Source: an uncultured Erwinia sp.
GTDB taxonomy: Bacteria; Pseudomonadota; Gammaproteobacteria; Enterobacterales; Enterobacteriaceae
Length of the DNA: 43,308 bases
Reading direction: 5' to 3'
Assembly (NCBI GenBank): GCA_913775305.1
Contig: CAJYIY010000092.1
Location: 1-43,308, forward strand
A program made the translations under genes and the position numbers. Shown one piece after another: positions 1 to 7,890 of this stretch (position 1 is its first letter; each line of letters opens with the position of its first letter). The notes beneath the pieces are model-generated. The model ran no database searches and was not told the origin of the DNA. It was given only the letters and a program-made list of their open reading frames with translations.

Positions 1-621
1 CAGACGGTGGGTCACGTAAATCATCCCCACTTTTTTGCTTTTCAGGCGTTCGATTACGCTGAACAGGTGGCGAACGTCATTGGCCGGTAGCGAAGCGGTA
101 GGTTCATCCAGCACCAGCACCTCGGCATTGACCGCCACCGCACGGGCGATGGCCAGCAGTGACTTTTCGGTCCGCGACAGGTCGAAAACGCGTGAATCCG
201 GGTCGAGGGCGATACCGACCTCTTCCAGCGCCTGACGGGAACGCTCGCGTACTGCCCGCCAGTCTATTAATCCCAGCCGACGGGTAAATCCCATCACCAG
301 CGCCATATTTTCAGCCACCGTCATCCACTCGATCAGACCCAGATCCTGATGAATAAAGGCGATGGGCTGGCGCTGGGCGGTTTTCAGCGCGGCGGCAGAG
401 GTAATGGTTGCATCGTGAAAGCGGATATCGCCGCCGTCGCGGGGATAAACTCCGGCGAGGACTTTGATCAGTGTGGATTTGCCGGCGCCGTTTTCGCCCA
501 GCAGGGCCAGGACTTCACCGGGATGAACGTCCAGGCTGACGTCATTGACGGCAATGTTGCCACCAAAGCGTTTGGTGATATGGCTCAGCTTCAGAACCGC
601 TGCCTCGGGGGTATTCTGCAT
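1..621 (-). CDS. Sugar ABC transporter ATP-binding protein (partial, N-terminal 207 aa)
   Basis: The reverse strand reads open from an ATG at 621 to the left edge, so only the first nucleotide-binding domain is present. It shows Walker A GENGAGKST (about residues 42-50), a Q-loop in FIHQDLG, and Walker B VLVLDEPTASL. The signature motif is LSRTEKSLLAIARA instead of LSGGQ, a departure seen in some carbohydrate ABC ATPases of the RbsA/MglA type. An AGGAG sits 7-8 bases before the ATG. Proteins of this family carry two fused ATPase domains (about 500 aa), so the rest lies beyond the window. It energises uptake of a sugar from the periplasm. The divergent IclR gene is the probable regulator. Family assignment is firm; the substrate cannot be told. 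Confidence 0.9.
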   Translation of the reverse strand, partial: MQNTPEAAVLKLSHITKRFGGNIAVNDVSLDVHPGEVLALLGENGAGKSTLIKVLAGVYPRDGGDIRFHDATITSAAALKTAQRQPIAFIHQDLGLIEWMTVAENMALVMGFTRRLGLIDWRAVRERSRQALEEVGIALDPDSRVFDLSRTEKSLLAIARAVAVNAEVLVLDEPTASLPANDVRHLFSVIERLKSKKVGMIYVTHRL

Positions 622-958
622 AACCGTCTCCTGCAACAACAGACAAGTATCAACGGCGGCGACAGCATAATAAAAACACCGCTTATTCCAACATGCGAAA
701 TCAGATTTCAAAAATAGTATTCTGACTGAGTTCGGAAAGCAAAGGCAGGAAGGTTTTATTTTTTTATTTAAATCAATATCTTATTTTTATTGTTGCAGAA
801 CTGTGATGAACAGCTCACTTCGCTTTTACCTGTTTAACCGTCTAAGCTGGTGCCATGCCGGTGATGAAACTGCGTTCCATATTCACAGCCGCAGAGGCAT
901 GAGTTACCATCTGACAACCCCTCCCTGAAGGGGGGCGGGCAACCAAGAGGAAGCGTGA
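622..958. promoter_or_regulatory. Divergent intergenic region between sugar ABC transporter and iclR-type gene
   Basis: No gene is visible. The stretch around 740-800 is AT-rich and probably holds promoters for both directions. TCAGA at 701-705 and TCTGA at 721-725 form an inverted pair that could be a regulator site. A C-run/G-run hairpin (about 918-936) lies in the iclR leader. None of these is more than a candidate. Confidence 0.35.
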
Positions 959-1771
959 ATGAGCGTAAAGGCGGATACCGCAAAGGACGATAAAAAGGAT
1001 CAGCCAGCGGGTACTCAGAGCCTGTTTCGTGGCCTGCAGCTGATTGAAATATTAAGTAATTACCCTAACGGCTGCCCGCTGGCGAACCTGTCAGAGCTGT
1101 CCGGAATGAATAAGAGTACCGTGCACCGATTGTTGCAGGGCCTGCACAGCAGTGGCTATGTCACTCAGGCTCCGTCGCCCGGTAGCTACCGGCTGACCAC
1201 CAAATTTATTTCGGTAGGGCAGAAGGCGCTGTCGTCGCTGAATATTATTCACGTCGCCGCTCCGCATCTGGAAAAACTCAATCTGGACGTGGGTGAAACG
1301 GTTAATTTCTCCAGCCGGGAAGACGATCATGTGATCCTGATTTACAAGCTGGAACCGACTACCGGCATGCTGCGCACCCGCGCGTATATCGGCCAGCATA
1401 TGCCGCTTTACTGCTCGGCAATGGGCAAAATTTTTATGGCGTGGGGCAGCGAAGACTATCCGGCCCACTATTGGGAAACGCATCAGGACACCATCCAGCA
1501 GCTGACCAAAAATACCATTACCACGCTGCCGGAAATGCTGGAGGAGTTAAAGATGATTCGCCAGCAGCAAACCGCAATGGACCGGGAAGAGAATGAGCTG
1601 GGCGTTTCCTGCCTGGCGGCGCCGGTGTTTGATATCCAGCAGCGGGTGCCGTTTTCCGTGTCGGTATCGCTGCCTACCGCCAAGCTGCAGCAGATTGGGG
1701 TGAAAAAGCTGATGGCACCGGTGGTCGCTACCGCCAGAGCCATTTCTGCCGAACTGGGTTTTCACGGTTAA
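959..1771 (+). CDS. IclR-family transcriptional regulator
   Basis: A 270-residue protein of the usual IclR length. Residues about 20-85 form the N-terminal winged helix (SLFRGLQLIEILSN, then LSELSGMNKSTVHRLLQGL as the recognition region). The C-terminal part, from about residue 100, is the IclR effector domain, with the family pattern GETVNFS and LPLYCSAMGKIFMA-like residues. An AGAGGAAG precedes the ATG. IclR proteins bind as dimers or tetramers and respond to small organic acids or sugars. Being divergent from the sugar ABC gene at 621, it most likely controls that transporter. Effector unknown. Confidence 0.9.
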   Translation: MSVKADTAKDDKKDQPAGTQSLFRGLQLIEILSNYPNGCPLANLSELSGMNKSTVHRLLQGLHSSGYVTQAPSPGSYRLTTKFISVGQKALSSLNIIHVAAPHLEKLNLDVGETVNFSSREDDHVILIYKLEPTTGMLRTRAYIGQHMPLYCSAMGKIFMAWGSEDYPAHYWETHQDTIQQLTKNTITTLPEMLEELKMIRQQQTAMDREENELGVSCLAAPVFDIQQRVPFSVSVSLPTAKLQQIGVKKLMAPVVATARAISAELGFHG

Positions 1772-1816
1772 GTTTGAACAGGGCGGTCTTTCCCTCGGTC
1801 GCGACTGCCACTCGCT

Positions 1817-2725
1817 TTATCCAATGCTTAAGGCCTCCAGCGCCCCTAACAGGGCATCCACCTTCGGCGTAAGCTGCTTTCTGCGCGGCCACACCACGTA
1901 AAGCGGCAGGCCGGGTACGGTAAGCTGCGGTAAAAACGAAACCAGCTCACCGCGCGCCAGCTGCTCTTCCAACAGCCAGGTGGCCATTTGCGCCACGCCC
2001 AGCCCGGCCATCACGGCCGAACGCTGTGCCTCACCGTCGCCCAGCGCCATGCGATGCGGTACGGTGCGCGAGGTAATGCGCCCGTCCGGTGCCGCCACGT
2101 GCCACGGACTGGTGCTGCCATCGATACGGTCATAGACAATTGCCCGGTGCTGCTCCAGCTCGGCTAACGACTGCGGTGTACCGTGCTGCGCCAGATAGCC
2201 GGGCGTTGCGCAGAAGACCAGCTGTTCGCAGCCCTGATAGCGTACTGCCAGTGATTCCGGGTAATTCCCCGGTCCGCCGATGCGTACCGCGATATCCACC
2301 CCTTCTTCAAACAGATCGACAAAGCGGTCAGAGAACGACAGATTCAGCTGCATATCCGGATGCTGCTGGCAGAAGGCGTTAAGCAGCGGCATGGCGTGCA
2401 GGCGGCCGAAGGTGTGCGGCACGGCCACGCGCAGACGGCCAACGGGAATGGTGCGCTGTGCCGCCAGCACCGATTCGGCTTCGGTCAGTTCGCCCAGCAC
2501 GCGCGTGCAGGTGTCGTAGTAAGCCTGCCCGGCGTCGGTCAGCGTCAGGCGGCGCGTGGTGCGTTCAAACAGTCGTGAACCCAGACGCGCCTCCAGCCGC
2601 GCCACGCTTTTACTCACGGCAGAACTGGTCAGATGCAGTCGCCCGGCGGCGGCGGTAAAGCTGCCGCTTTCCACTGTTGCCACAAAAGCGGTGATCCCCT
2701 TCAGGCGATCTTCAGATAAGGCCAT
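1817..2725 (-). CDS. LysR-family transcriptional regulator (CrgA-like)
   Basis: 302 aa. The N-terminal helix-turn-helix covers roughly residues 8-65 (ITAFVATVESGSFTAAAGRL, SAVSKSVARLEARLG, LFERTTRRLTLTDAG). The rest is the periplasmic-binding-like effector domain. The spacing and the phrase LFERTTRRLTLT match the large LysR subgroup around CrgA/AaeR-type regulators. It is divergent from the reductase gene at 2822, and a palindrome at 2769-2783 lies between them, so regulation of the reductase and of itself is the natural guess. A TAGGAA ribosome binding site precedes the ATG. Confidence 0.9.
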   Translation of the reverse strand: MALSEDRLKGITAFVATVESGSFTAAAGRLHLTSSAVSKSVARLEARLGSRLFERTTRRLTLTDAGQAYYDTCTRVLGELTEAESVLAAQRTIPVGRLRVAVPHTFGRLHAMPLLNAFCQQHPDMQLNLSFSDRFVDLFEEGVDIAVRIGGPGNYPESLAVRYQGCEQLVFCATPGYLAQHGTPQSLAELEQHRAIVYDRIDGSTSPWHVAAPDGRITSRTVPHRMALGDGEAQRSAVMAGLGVAQMATWLLEEQLARGELVSFLPQLTVPGLPLYVVWPRRKQLTPKVDALLGALEALSIG

Positions 2726-2768
2726 TTGTTCCTACCGTTCATTAATCATGTGAATTTATACCTCGGAT

Positions 2769-2783
2769 GAGAATTAAATTCTC
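2769..2783. promoter_or_regulatory. Candidate LysR operator between regulator and reductase
   Basis: GAGAATT-A-AATTCTC is a dyad with perfect 7-base arms around one central base, lying 39 bp before the reductase start and 43 bp before the regulator start. LysR proteins bind short interrupted dyads (T-N11-A) in such divergent regions. Binding is inferred. Confidence 0.5.
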
Positions 2784-2821
2784 TATTAAGCTTAAGGGAT
2801 CTACTGAACAGGAGAGAAATT

Positions 2822-3886
2822 ATGCAGCAACGAGCTTTGATTGTTGGCGTCAGCGGCGTGACCGGAAGTGCCCTGGCCGAGCGTCTGATGGCGCAGGGCT
2901 GGCAGGTATTCGGCCTTTCGCGCGGTCGTACCCCGGTGATGGCGGGCGTCACTTCGCTGACCGCTGATTTAACCGATGCCCAATCCGTTCAGGCCGCGCT
3001 AAAAGAGGTGGCCGTCGATCGGGTCTTTTTCAGCGCATGGACGCGTCAGGAAAATGAGAAAGAGAATATCCGCGTTAACGGCGCGATGGTACGCAACGTG
3101 CTGGATGCGCTGGGTAGCACCCTTAAAGGTGGCCATGTCGCGCTGATCACCGGACTGAAACACTATCTTGGCCCCTTTGATGCCTATGGCAAAGGCGCGG
3201 TGCCCGTCACCCCGTTCCGCGAAGAGCAGGGGCGGCAGCCGGTGGAAAATTTTTACTATGCTCAGGAAGATGAAGTGTTTGCCGCCGCTGAGAAATATGG
3301 CTTCACCTGGAGCGTGCACCGTCCGCATACGGTGATTGGCTTTGCCGTGGGTAACGCGATGAATATGGGGCAGACGCTGGCGGTTTATGCCACGCTGTGT
3401 CGGCACAGCGGCCAGCCGTTCGTCTTCCCCGGCTCCAAAGCGCAGTGGGAGGGTGTTACCGATATGACCGATGCGCGCCTGCTGGCCGACCAGCTGATCT
3501 GGGCTGCCACCACCCCCTCTGCGCAAAATCAGGATTACAACGTGGTGAATGGTGATGTGTTCCGCTGGCAGTGGATGTGGGGCGAGATTGCTGCGTACTT
3601 TGGCATTGAAGCGGCACCATTTTCTGGTGAGCAGCCGCTGGAGGGGCGTATGGAGGCGGCATCTCAGCAGTGGCGGTCGATTGCTGAACAGTATCAGCTC
3701 AGGGAGAGTGACGTCACTAAACTGGCCTCGTGGTGGCATACGGATGCCGATCTGGGACGACCGATGGAGGTGTTTACGGACATCAGTAAAAGCCGCAAGG
3801 CGGGCTTTACCGGCTATCAGCCAACGCGTGATGCCTTCTTCGAGCTGTTTGACCGTTTAAAAGCGGAAAAACTGATCCCGCGCTGA
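2822..3886 (+). CDS. PRISE-type SDR family NAD(P)-dependent oxidoreductase
   Basis: 354 aa. The N-terminus carries an extended-SDR dinucleotide motif (IVGVSGVTGSALAE, residues about 6-19), followed by a Rossmann fold. NFYYAQEDEVFAAA replaces the classical YxxxK and is like the FYY motif of progesterone 5-beta-reductase/iridoid synthase (PRISE) enzymes; VHRPHTVIGFA and DYNVVNGDVFRWQWMW are also typical. Those enzymes reduce enone double bonds. An AGGAG lies 8 bases upstream of the ATG. A single-gene unit opposite its LysR regulator suggests induction by an unknown carbonyl compound. Substrate unknown. Confidence 0.85.
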   Translation: MQQRALIVGVSGVTGSALAERLMAQGWQVFGLSRGRTPVMAGVTSLTADLTDAQSVQAALKEVAVDRVFFSAWTRQENEKENIRVNGAMVRNVLDALGSTLKGGHVALITGLKHYLGPFDAYGKGAVPVTPFREEQGRQPVENFYYAQEDEVFAAAEKYGFTWSVHRPHTVIGFAVGNAMNMGQTLAVYATLCRHSGQPFVFPGSKAQWEGVTDMTDARLLADQLIWAATTPSAQNQDYNVVNGDVFRWQWMWGEIAAYFGIEAAPFSGEQPLEGRMEAASQQWRSIAEQYQLRESDVTKLASWWHTDADLGRPMEVFTDISKSRKAGFTGYQPTRDAFFELFDRLKAEKLIPR

Positions 3887-3894
3887 CAGGCAAC

Positions 3895-3918
3895 CATTGT
3901 TTCCTGTTGGAAACAATG
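3895..3918. promoter_or_regulatory. Perfect 10-bp inverted repeat downstream of the reductase
   Basis: CATTGTTTCC, a TGTT loop, then GGAAACAATG. It starts 8 bases after the reductase stop and has no T-run, so a simple intrinsic terminator is doubtful. It might be an operator for the following YrdC-domain gene or a 3'-end stabilising hairpin. Confidence 0.45.
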
Positions 3919-4026
3919 TTGGCGACTTGACGTTTATTGTTGCGTATAAAACTGAATGTGGCAGGATAGTTTCAACGGGCAACGACCCTCTTAATTTGAA
4001 CCGAATCCGAACGTACAGGTGAAGCG

Positions 4027-4806
4027 ATGAACGATAAAGTGGTTAACTGGAATGGTGGCTTACAGCCGGAAGCTGTTGAAATCCTGTCTGCCGATGGCGG
4101 CATGATTGTTTGCCCGACTAAAGTGGGCTACATCATCATGACTTCCGATGCGAAGGGCCTGGAGCGTAAGTTCGATGCCAAGCAGCGTAACCGTAACAAG
4201 CCTGGCGTGGTGCTGTGCGGCTCGCTGGAGCAGCTGAAAGAGCTGGCTCAGCTGAACCCGGAAATCGAATCACTGTATCAGCAGCACTGGGATAAAGACG
4301 TTCTGCTGGGCTGCATCCTGCCGTGGAAAGAAGAAGCCGTGGCGCGCATTCCGGAAGACGGCTCTAAAGATCTGATGATGGACGGTCGCCAGACCAGCTG
4401 CTTCGTGATCAAGTTTGGTATCCCAGGCGAGAAGCTGGCAAAAGAACTGTGGGAAAACCACGGCAAGTTCTCCTTCGCCAGCTCGGCTAACCCGTCAGGG
4501 AAAGGCAACCGTGGCCTGGTCGAGGGTATCGGTGAGCGTATTGAGCAGCACGCCGATCTGATCATCGCAGCTAACGACTACGTGAAGTCTATCCAGCCTA
4601 ACGAATCTGAAAAGACCCGTTATGAGCAGGGCGTGATGGTAGCGATGGTGGACGAGAACGGTAAACTGGTGCCAGAGCAGAAGGGCGAGCGTAACGTCAC
4701 TCCCTGCCCGGTTCTGATCCGTAAAGGTCTGGACGTGGATAAGATTATGTCAATGCTGTCTGACACCTTTACCACCTGGGACTACCGTCACGGTAACTAC
4801 TACTGA
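4027..4806 (+). CDS. YrdC/Sua5/YciO-domain protein, L-threonylcarbamoyladenylate synthase-like
   Basis: 259 aa. The fold markers are MIVCPTKVGYII and FDAKQRNRNKPGVVL near the N-terminus (the KR-rich nucleotide-binding face) and SFASSANPSGKGNRG around residue 150. TsaC/Sua5 proteins make threonylcarbamoyl-AMP for tRNA t6A37, but YrdC is about 190 aa; this copy has an extra C-terminal part ending YRHGNYY and is probably a paralogue with its own role. Its codons are strongly biased to favoured ones (CGT, AAC, CTG), which suggests high expression. ATG follows ACAGGTGAAGCG. It is monocistronic, with a terminator at 4878. The domain call is safe; the reaction is inferred. Confidence 0.75.
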   Translation: MNDKVVNWNGGLQPEAVEILSADGGMIVCPTKVGYIIMTSDAKGLERKFDAKQRNRNKPGVVLCGSLEQLKELAQLNPEIESLYQQHWDKDVLLGCILPWKEEAVARIPEDGSKDLMMDGRQTSCFVIKFGIPGEKLAKELWENHGKFSFASSANPSGKGNRGLVEGIGERIEQHADLIIAANDYVKSIQPNESEKTRYEQGVMVAMVDENGKLVPEQKGERNVTPCPVLIRKGLDVDKIMSMLSDTFTTWDYRHGNYY

Positions 4807-4877
4807 TTTCTGCTGCATTAGCTGAAACGGCAGCGGCAGGCTGCCGGGAAATCAGTCAGGTCAGTAAGGCGAAAATA

Positions 4878-4907
4878 AAAACGCTCACCTCCGGTGGGCG
4901 TTTTTTT
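4878..4907 (+). terminator. Rho-independent terminator after YrdC-domain gene
   Basis: AAACGCTCACC, a TCC loop, GGTGGGCGTTT with one G-T pair, continuing into a run of seven T. It ends the gene at 4027-4806 and also faces the convergent LysR gene. Confidence 0.85.
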
Positions 4908-4932
4908 ATAACCTCAGGGCAGAGCGAGGGGA

Positions 4933-5829
4933 TTAATGGCCGCTCAGTGCCTGTTGTAGTGCCTCAACGAATAATCTGACGCGCGGAGAAATATAGCTGT
5001 CCGTTTTCATTAATACATAGGATTTATAAATATCCATCTCCCAGTCAGGCAGTACCTGAACTAATTCCCCTTTATGCACGGCCTCCTGGGCAATATAGCT
5101 TGGCAGATAAGCAATACCGGTTTTTGCTATCGCTGAATTCACCAGGGCAATACTGTTATTGGCGCGGAACCGACTGCGTACTTCAATATCCTTTTTCTGT
5201 TTTTCTTTTCTGAACGGCAGTGAAATGGTGTGGGCCGGGCCACGAAAAAGAATAAAGTCATGGCGCGGAAGATCGTCCGGGCTGGTGATCAAGGCATGCT
5301 GCTGCAGGTAATCCGGGGCGGCGTAAATTCCCCAGGTAATATCCTTCAGCGGTCGATAGTTGCGGTGGCCGGGAAGCTCGCGCTTAATCACCACCGCCAG
5401 ATCGAAGCTATCGTCTTCAAGGCTGACCGGGCGGTCGGTGAGGTCGAGATCGACGCTGACGTGGATATTGCTGGCAATAAAACGGTTAAGCACCGGCACG
5501 ATACACTGGCAGCCGAAGGTTACGGGGGCCACCACGCGCAGGCTGCCGGTGGGCTCTTCGTGGAACTGGCGGATAAACAGGTCGGCGCTTTTAACCTCGT
5601 GCAGAATGCGATAGCAGTAATGGTAGTAGGTCATGCCCACTTCAGTCACCTGAATACGCCGGGTGGTGCGGGTCAGTAGTTTGGCCCCCAGCCGCACTTC
5701 CAGCGCCGAAATCTCCTTGCTGACCGAGGATTTTGCCAGCCCGAGCACTTTTGCCGCTTCGGTGTAGCTGAGCGTTTCCACCACTCTGGCAAAAATAATC
5801 ATCCCGTGCAGGTTTTCAAAATCACTCAT
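4933..5829 (-). CDS. LysR-family transcriptional regulator
   Basis: 298 aa. The winged helix is at residues about 8-65 (MIIFARVVETLSYTEAAKVLG, SSVSKEISALEVRLG, LLTRTTRRIQVTEVG), followed by a co-inducer domain. It is divergent from the hydro-lyase operon at 5968. GGGATAATA precedes the ATG and is also part of the 38-bp dyad at 5833-5870, so autoregulation is plausible. The expected target is the dehydratase/dehydrogenase operon. Inducer unknown. Confidence 0.9.
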   Translation of the reverse strand: MSDFENLHGMIIFARVVETLSYTEAAKVLGLAKSSVSKEISALEVRLGAKLLTRTTRRIQVTEVGMTYYHYCYRILHEVKSADLFIRQFHEEPTGSLRVVAPVTFGCQCIVPVLNRFIASNIHVSVDLDLTDRPVSLEDDSFDLAVVIKRELPGHRNYRPLKDITWGIYAAPDYLQQHALITSPDDLPRHDFILFRGPAHTISLPFRKEKQKKDIEVRSRFRANNSIALVNSAIAKTGIAYLPSYIAQEAVHKGELVQVLPDWEMDIYKSYVLMKTDSYISPRVRLFVEALQQALSGH

Positions 5830-5832
5830 TAT

Positions 5833-5870
5833 TATCCCAGATTGTTCTTAAGGAGAAACAATAAGGGATA
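5833..5870. promoter_or_regulatory. Long interrupted dyad upstream of LysR gene
   Basis: TATCCC-N2-ATTGTT, a 10-base centre, AACAAT-N2-GGGATA. Both pairs of half-sites are perfect and equally spaced. The left end is 4 bp from the regulator ATG and includes its probable ribosome binding sequence, so either DNA binding or an mRNA hairpin could repress the regulator. Confidence 0.5.
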
Positions 5871-5967
5871 CTAGCATATTTCACGTTTCTGTCGCATAGA
5901 AAAGAGATAGGGTAGTGATAATAAACGGTAAACGGTCGAAAAATAATAGCGCAGAGAGATTATTCAC

Positions 5968-7272
5968 ATGGGTCAGACAATCAGTCAGAAAATACTCGCC
6001 AGCGCCAGCGGGCGAGAAAGCGTGACGCCGGGAGAAATAGTCTGGGCGAAGGTCGATATATTAATGTCGCACGATCCCTGTATGCCCGGTGTCGCCAGTG
6101 TATTTAAAAAAGAGTTTGGCAAGCAGGCGAAAATATGGGACCCGGATCGATTAATTCTTATTCCTGACCACTTTATTTATTCAGCCGACGCGCAGGCGAA
6201 TCAGAATATTCGGGTGATGCGTGAATTCGCCCGCGAGCAGGGCGTAACTCATTTTTATGATGCAGGCACACCCGCTTATAAAGGCGTTTGTCATATCGGC
6301 CTGGCCGAAGGCGGCCATGCACGGCCCGGCGAAGTGCTGCTGGGCACCGATTCACATACGGTAACCGCCGGGGCGTTTGGCTGCTTTGCCATCGGGCTTG
6401 GGATCACCGATGCGGCCTATGCGCTGGGCACCGGTGAAATTCCGTTGAAGGTGCCGACCACCATTCGGGTGAACTATCACGGTGTGCAGCCGAAGTCGGT
6501 GCAGGCTAAAGACCTGATCCTCGCGCTGCTGCGAGAACTGACGGTTGAGGGGGCCACCTATGAGGCGATTGAGTTTGCCGGGCCGGTCATTGATGCCATG
6601 TCGGTCGAAGAGCGAATGACGATATGCAATATGGTGGTGGAGTGCGGGGCGAAGAACGGCATCATGGTGCCCAATCAGGCCACCCTGGATTATCTGGCAG
6701 CGCGGACCGCGGTACCCTTCACCGTGGTGGAAGCCGATGACGATGCCGTATACAGCCGGGTCGTGAATATCGACGTCAGCGATATGCAGCCGCTGGTGGC
6801 GAAGCCGCACTCGCCGGACAATGTGGTCGCGATAGATACTCTGCAGCAGGTGGCGATCTCTCAGGCTTATATCGGTTCCTGCACCGGCGGCAAGCTGGCG
6901 GACTTTATTGCCGCCGCAACCGTACTGAAAGGGCGCAAAGTGGCGATCCCTACCTTTGCCGTTCCGGCGACGAAAGAGGTGTTTCATCAGCTGATCGTGA
7001 CCCGCATTGAGGATCGGTCGGTCTATGAAATTCTGACCGCCGCCGGGGTGAACCTCTCGTCCGAGTCAGGCTGCGCCGCCTGCTGCGGGGGGCCTGCCGA
7101 TACCTTCGGGCGTATCAATCAGCCCATCTCGGTGATCTCCACCACCAACCGGAACTTCGTCGGCCGCATGGGGCACAAGCGCGCCAGTATCTATCTGGCT
7201 TCCCCTTATTCGGTGGCCGCCACCGCGGTACGCGGCTCGATCACTAACCCTGTTCAGCTGTTAGGAGAGTAA
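5968..7272 (+). CDS. Aconitase-superfamily hydro-lyase, large subunit (LeuC/DmdA/homoaconitase-like)
   Basis: 434 aa, close to the LeuC-type group of isopropylmalate, homoaconitate and dimethylmalate dehydratases. The [4Fe-4S] ligands appear as Cys305 (YIGSCTGGK) and Cys369/Cys372 (SGCAACCGGP). LLGTDSHTVTAGAFGCFAIG is the conserved substrate/cluster segment. With the small subunit 2 bp downstream it should interconvert two hydroxy-dicarboxylic acids through an unsaturated intermediate. No leuA or leuB is adjacent, and the partner is an alcohol dehydrogenase with its own LysR regulator, so a catabolic substrate is more likely than leucine synthesis. It starts at the first ATG after an AGAGAG stretch. 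Confidence 0.88.
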   Translation: MGQTISQKILASASGRESVTPGEIVWAKVDILMSHDPCMPGVASVFKKEFGKQAKIWDPDRLILIPDHFIYSADAQANQNIRVMREFAREQGVTHFYDAGTPAYKGVCHIGLAEGGHARPGEVLLGTDSHTVTAGAFGCFAIGLGITDAAYALGTGEIPLKVPTTIRVNYHGVQPKSVQAKDLILALLRELTVEGATYEAIEFAGPVIDAMSVEERMTICNMVVECGAKNGIMVPNQATLDYLAARTAVPFTVVEADDDAVYSRVVNIDVSDMQPLVAKPHSPDNVVAIDTLQQVAISQAYIGSCTGGKLADFIAAATVLKGRKVAIPTFAVPATKEVFHQLIVTRIEDRSVYEILTAAGVNLSSESGCAACCGGPADTFGRINQPISVISTTNRNFVGRMGHKRASIYLASPYSVAATAVRGSITNPVQLLGE

Positions 7273-7274
7273 CC

Positions 7275-7820
7275 ATGGCAACTATCATTCGCGGCACGGT
7301 TTATGTGCTGGGTGACAATATCGATACCGACCAGATCCTGACGGCGGAATATCTGAAGATCAATCCCTCAACGCCGGAAGGCTACGCTCAGCTGGCGGGG
7401 CTGGCGATGTGTGGATTACCGGAGGGGGCGCAGCCATTCCTCGACAACGCCGGCCAGCGGGCAGCGCATCCGATTATCGTTGCCGGAAAAAACTTCGGCT
7501 GTGGTTCCTCGCGTGAGCATGCGGTGATGGCGCTGGGTGCGGCGGGGGTGAAAGCGGTGCTGGCGCAGTCCTGTGCGCGTATTTTCTTCCGTAACTGCGT
7601 GGCGACCGGTGAGGTGCTGCCGCTGGTCTCGGCAGTGCGCCTGTGCGATCGCCTGCTTACGGGCGATTGGGTGGAAATCGACAATGACGCACAGACCGTC
7701 ACGCTGCTGGCCAGCGGTGAAAAGGCGCCCCTCGATCCGGCAGGCGAACTGGCGAAGATCGTTGAGGCCGGTGGCCTGTTTGCCTTTGCCCGCGCCAGCG
7801 GCAGGATAAAAAGCGCATAA
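7275..7820 (+). CDS. Aconitase-superfamily hydro-lyase, small subunit (LeuD/DmdB-like)
   Basis: 181 aa swivelling domain. GDNIDTDQILTAEYL near the N-terminus and KNFGCGSSREHAVMAL (residues about 70-85) are the family signatures; the latter contributes substrate-binding Ser/Arg at the active site. It begins 2 bp after the large-subunit stop behind TTAGGAGAGTAACC, so the two are translationally coupled. The length fits LeuD-like archaeal/DmdB-type small subunits. Confidence 0.88.
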   Translation: MATIIRGTVYVLGDNIDTDQILTAEYLKINPSTPEGYAQLAGLAMCGLPEGAQPFLDNAGQRAAHPIIVAGKNFGCGSSREHAVMALGAAGVKAVLAQSCARIFFRNCVATGEVLPLVSAVRLCDRLLTGDWVEIDNDAQTVTLLASGEKAPLDPAGELAKIVEAGGLFAFARASGRIKSA

Positions 7821-7890
7821 ATCATCCGCATTGTCGCCGCACTGACGATTTTATAATGGCCTCTGATGGAGCAATCACAGGGGGCCAGCG

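Noticed and set aside
794-830. TGTGA ... TCACT as a CRP site upstream of the iclR-type gene
   Set aside because: The half-sites are 8 bp apart instead of 6.
3927-3950. TTGACG ... TATAAA as the promoter of the YrdC-domain gene
   Set aside because: The spacer is only 12 bp, too short for a sigma-70 promoter.
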